Part shown: positions 15,593 to 17,194 of the stretch, piece by piece
Numbering within the stretch: position 1 is the first letter of the stretch
Layout: each line of letters starts with the position of its first letter
Source of the DNA: DASSCW01 sp036555005
GTDB lineage: Bacteria; Chloroflexota; Limnocylindria; QHBO01
DNA: 17,194 nucleotides
Direction: 5' to 3'
NCBI GenBank assembly: GCA_036555005.1
Contig: DATBME010000068.1
Coordinates: 1-17,194, forward strand
Translations under genes and position numbers: made by a program
The notes under the pieces: model-generated
Told to the model about the DNA's origin: nothing
The model's database searches: none
What the model saw: the letters and a program-made list of their open reading frames with translations, nothing else

Positions 15593-16272
15593 CGCGCCGC
15601 CTGCTGCTGGTGCGGCACGGCGTCACCACCTGGAATCGCGAGGGCCGCTTCCAGGGCCACCTCGATCCGCCACTCGATCCGATCGGCGTCGCGCAGTCCC
15701 GGCTGCTGGCGGTCCGCCTGATGGCCGAGGAGGCGGGACCGATGCGGATCGTCACCTCGCCGCTGGTCCGGGCCTCCGCCACCGCCCAGCTGCTGGCGGA
15801 CGCCCTGCGCCACGCCGGACGGCCGGTCGAACTGGCCTTGCACGATGGCTTGATGGAGATCGGCCAGGGCGAGTGGTCGGGCCGGACGCACGTGGAGATC
15901 GCCCGCGACGACGCCGAGCGCTACGCCGCCTGGCGCGCCGGGGGCGGCGAAGTCACACCGCCGGCCGGCGAGACACTGGAGGCGGCCAGGGATCGCATCA
16001 TCGACGCCCTGGATGACCTGGTCGAGGGCAACGGGGCAACGCTCTGCCTGGTGTCGCACGGCGGGATCCTGCGGCTGGCCGCCGGTCACCTGCTCGGCCT
16101 GGCGGTCCGCGAGGCCTGGGTCCTCGAGGTGGACAACGCATCCCTGTCACGGCTTGCGCGCTCGGACGCGGGCGAACCCTGGCGGATCGAGAGCTGGAAT
16201 GACACCGGCCACCTGGCGGGCCGCGCGCCGGTGCAGGGCGACCAGGCAGACGGTGCGCCGCTGGCACTGTGA
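15589..16272 (+). CDS. Histidine phosphatase superfamily (phosphoglycerate-mutase-like) protein
   Basis: 227 aa from GTG, which overlaps the aminotransferase stop by four bases. The phosphohistidine motif is LLLVRHGVTTWN (5-16), with His10 as the likely phospho-acceptor. GRFQGHLDPPLDPIGVAQ is the family second block. Arg61 follows SPL in the phosphate pocket, Glu90 (LMEIGQGEWSG) is the probable proton donor, and His157 (LVSHGGI) completes the pocket. The length and lack of the mutase-specific insertion favour a phosphatase over a cofactor-dependent phosphoglycerate mutase. Related proteins act as CobC/RNase HI-linked phosphatases or metal-independent phosphoserine phosphatases; coupling to an aminotransferase makes the latter attractive but unproven. 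The last 30 residues are Gly/Ala-rich and probably flexible. Confidence 0.9.
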   Translation: MTRRLLLVRHGVTTWNREGRFQGHLDPPLDPIGVAQSRLLAVRLMAEEAGPMRIVTSPLVRASATAQLLADALRHAGRPVELALHDGLMEIGQGEWSGRTHVEIARDDAERYAAWRAGGGEVTPPAGETLEAARDRIIDALDDLVEGNGATLCLVSHGGILRLAAGHLLGLAVREAWVLEVDNASLSRLARSDAGEPWRIESWNDTGHLAGRAPVQGDQADGAPLAL

Positions 16273-16296
16273 CTCAGCCGATGGTCAGCGGCTGGG
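16273..16296. terminator. Candidate bidirectional stem-loop between convergent genes
   Basis: CTCAGCCG (16273-16280) pairs with CGGCTGGG (16289-16296): eight pairs including one T-G wobble, with an eight-base loop (ATGGTCAG). It begins directly after the phosphatase stop and spans the stop of the transglutaminase gene. No T-tract is present. It is the best-formed of the three convergent stem-loops. Confidence 0.4.
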
Positions 16297-17194
16297 CAGC
16301 ACTCCGCGCAGCCGGCGCCGGACCGCCAGCCAGACCAGCGGCCACTGCAGGCGCTTCCAGGCATGCTCCATGCGCGCGATCACGTCGGTCGTGACGCCCT
16401 TGCCGGAGTAGCTCTGCCAGACCTTGCCGTCGGCGATGGTCCGGATCTCGGGGCGCTGCTTGGGGATCTGCTCCTCCAGCCAGCCGGCGTACTCGTAGAT
16501 CGTCTCGGATGGCCGTTGCGCCACGCCGGCCCGGTCCGCGGCGAGGGCCAGCCGGCGCCATTGCCGATCGCCAGGCGCCAGGAAGCGCAGGGCCAGGCGG
16601 GAGCGGCGCCAGCGCCAGGCGGCGATACCCAGCACCAGGATGATCAGGCCCGAGATGACCAGGATGTTGGCGCCCTGCTGGCCGTCGCGTGGCGCCTCGC
16701 CGCCGGGGCCGATGGCGCCGGGAATCGGCTGCGATGACGGCAGGGTGCTGACGTCGCCGTCACCCGGATCCAGGCGTGGCGGTCCGCTGGGCAGCGGACC
16801 GCCGGAGCCAGCAGGCTGTTGCGCCGTGCCGGTGACGCGGTTGATGGCGCGGATCGACTTGGTGGCCTCGAAGGCCTGCCAGCCATAACCGGGGAAGTAG
16901 AGCTCGGCCCAGGCGTGGGCGTTCTTCTGCCGGACCTGCCACAGCTGTGAGGTCGGCGCGTCCGGCGGCGCGTCCGGCGCCTGGATCCGCTCGCCGGGCG
17001 CGAAGCCGATGGCCATGCGGGCCGGGATCCCCAGGGTGCGCGCCATCACCACCATGGCGGATGCGTACTGCTCGCAGAATCCGATGCGGCCGTTCTCGGG
17101 ATCGAACAGGAAGTAGTCGACCAGGTCCTGTGCCGAATCGGTGGGCAGCCGTGTGCTGGTCCGGTACTCGAACGAGTCGTCGCTGTGGAGATAG
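16285..17194 (-). CDS. TgpA-like transglutaminase/DUF4129 membrane protein, 5' end outside the window
   Basis: The 3' part of a gene, about 302 codons, open to the window edge. The first visible residues (YLHSDDSFEYRTSTRLP) lead into a transglutaminase-like core: Cys in GRIGFCEQYASAM, then ARTLGIPARMAIGF, His in KNAHAWAELYFPGYGW, and the third position in FEATKS. Here Glu takes the place of the more common Asp, as also occurs in this family. A Gly/Pro-rich linker follows, then one membrane helix (ILVISGLIILVLGIAAW) and a cytosolic DUF4129-like tail (RRLALAADRAGVAQRPSETIYEYAGWLEEQ). Full-length relatives start with five or more membrane helices and a DUF3488 region, which would lie beyond 17194. 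The enzymatic domain is expected outside the membrane. It may act on surface or cell-wall proteins; no substrate is known. Confidence 0.88.
   Translation of the reverse strand, partial: YLHSDDSFEYRTSTRLPTDSAQDLVDYFLFDPENGRIGFCEQYASAMVVMARTLGIPARMAIGFAPGERIQAPDAPPDAPTSQLWQVRQKNAHAWAELYFPGYGWQAFEATKSIRAINRVTGTAQQPAGSGGPLPSGPPRLDPGDGDVSTLPSSQPIPGAIGPGGEAPRDGQQGANILVISGLIILVLGIAAWRWRRSRLALRFLAPGDRQWRRLALAADRAGVAQRPSETIYEYAGWLEEQIPKQRPEIRTIADGKVWQSYSGKGVTTDVIARMEHAWKRLQWPLVWLAVRRRLRGVLPSR

Noticed and set aside
16285..17194. Glu in place of Asp in the transglutaminase triad as a sign of an inactive enzyme
   Set aside because: FExT-type motifs are found among bacterial TgpA-like proteins, and the Cys and His are intact, so loss of activity is not supported.

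Overview
The window is GC-rich (roughly 70% by eye), chromosomal and very tightly packed. It holds 18 protein-coding genes, no RNA gene, no insertion sequence and no CRISPR array. No gene-free stretch exceeds 118 bases; the largest lies between the divergent genes at 12102 and 12221. The gene mix suggests an uncultivated member of the Chloroflexota, perhaps of the Limnocylindria/Ellin6529 kind, with a deep actinobacterial-type lineage as the alternative. It includes a DUF2342 zincin, a receiver-CpaE ATPase, a DUF4446 protein, a TgpA-like transglutaminase and a DUF933-type YchF. This assignment is inference from gene content and composition only.

Layout. A PfkB-type sugar kinase (-) and a small acidic orphan (+) diverge from a 17-bp gap. 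From 12102 down to 1236 runs one same-strand block of ten genes on the minus strand: DUF4446 membrane protein, a stand-alone SelB-type winged-helix protein, a UvrD helicase with a C-terminal Fe-S nuclease domain, a small membrane protein, a methyltransferase, a receiver-CpaE/TadZ ATPase, glutamate racemase, a DUF2342 zincin, a D-2-hydroxyacid dehydrogenase and a divergent YchF-like GTPase. Most junctions in this block are overlaps or gaps of 1-10 bp, so much of it is probably co-transcribed; the gaps of 28, 49 and 54 bp leave room for internal promoters. Next come a small tail-anchored-like protein (+), then a K+ channel pore protein and RarA (-), a class V aminotransferase translationally coupled to a histidine phosphatase (+), and the 3' part of a transglutaminase gene that runs off the window (-).

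Regulatory architecture is the most distinctive feature. All three divergent junctions hold a near-symmetric TAT(C/G)AT -10 box that can be read both ways. At two junctions the start codon lies 6-7 bases beyond the box, which is leaderless geometry. All three convergent junctions hold a potential stem-loop around the facing stop codons. Nine of the 17 genes whose start lies in the window begin with a codon other than ATG (seven GTG, one TTG, one probable CTG).

Functionally this is mostly housekeeping: DNA repair and recombination (UvrD-nuclease, RarA), peptidoglycan precursor supply (MurI), and amino-acid or organic-acid metabolism (aminotransferase, phosphatase, dehydrogenase). A few unusual proteins are mixed in. 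I see no convincing defence island or mobile element. The best leads are the SelB-type winged-helix protein without a GTPase, the bidirectional promoters, the CTG start, the altered GTPase motifs of the YchF-like protein, and the possible serine-pathway gene pair.
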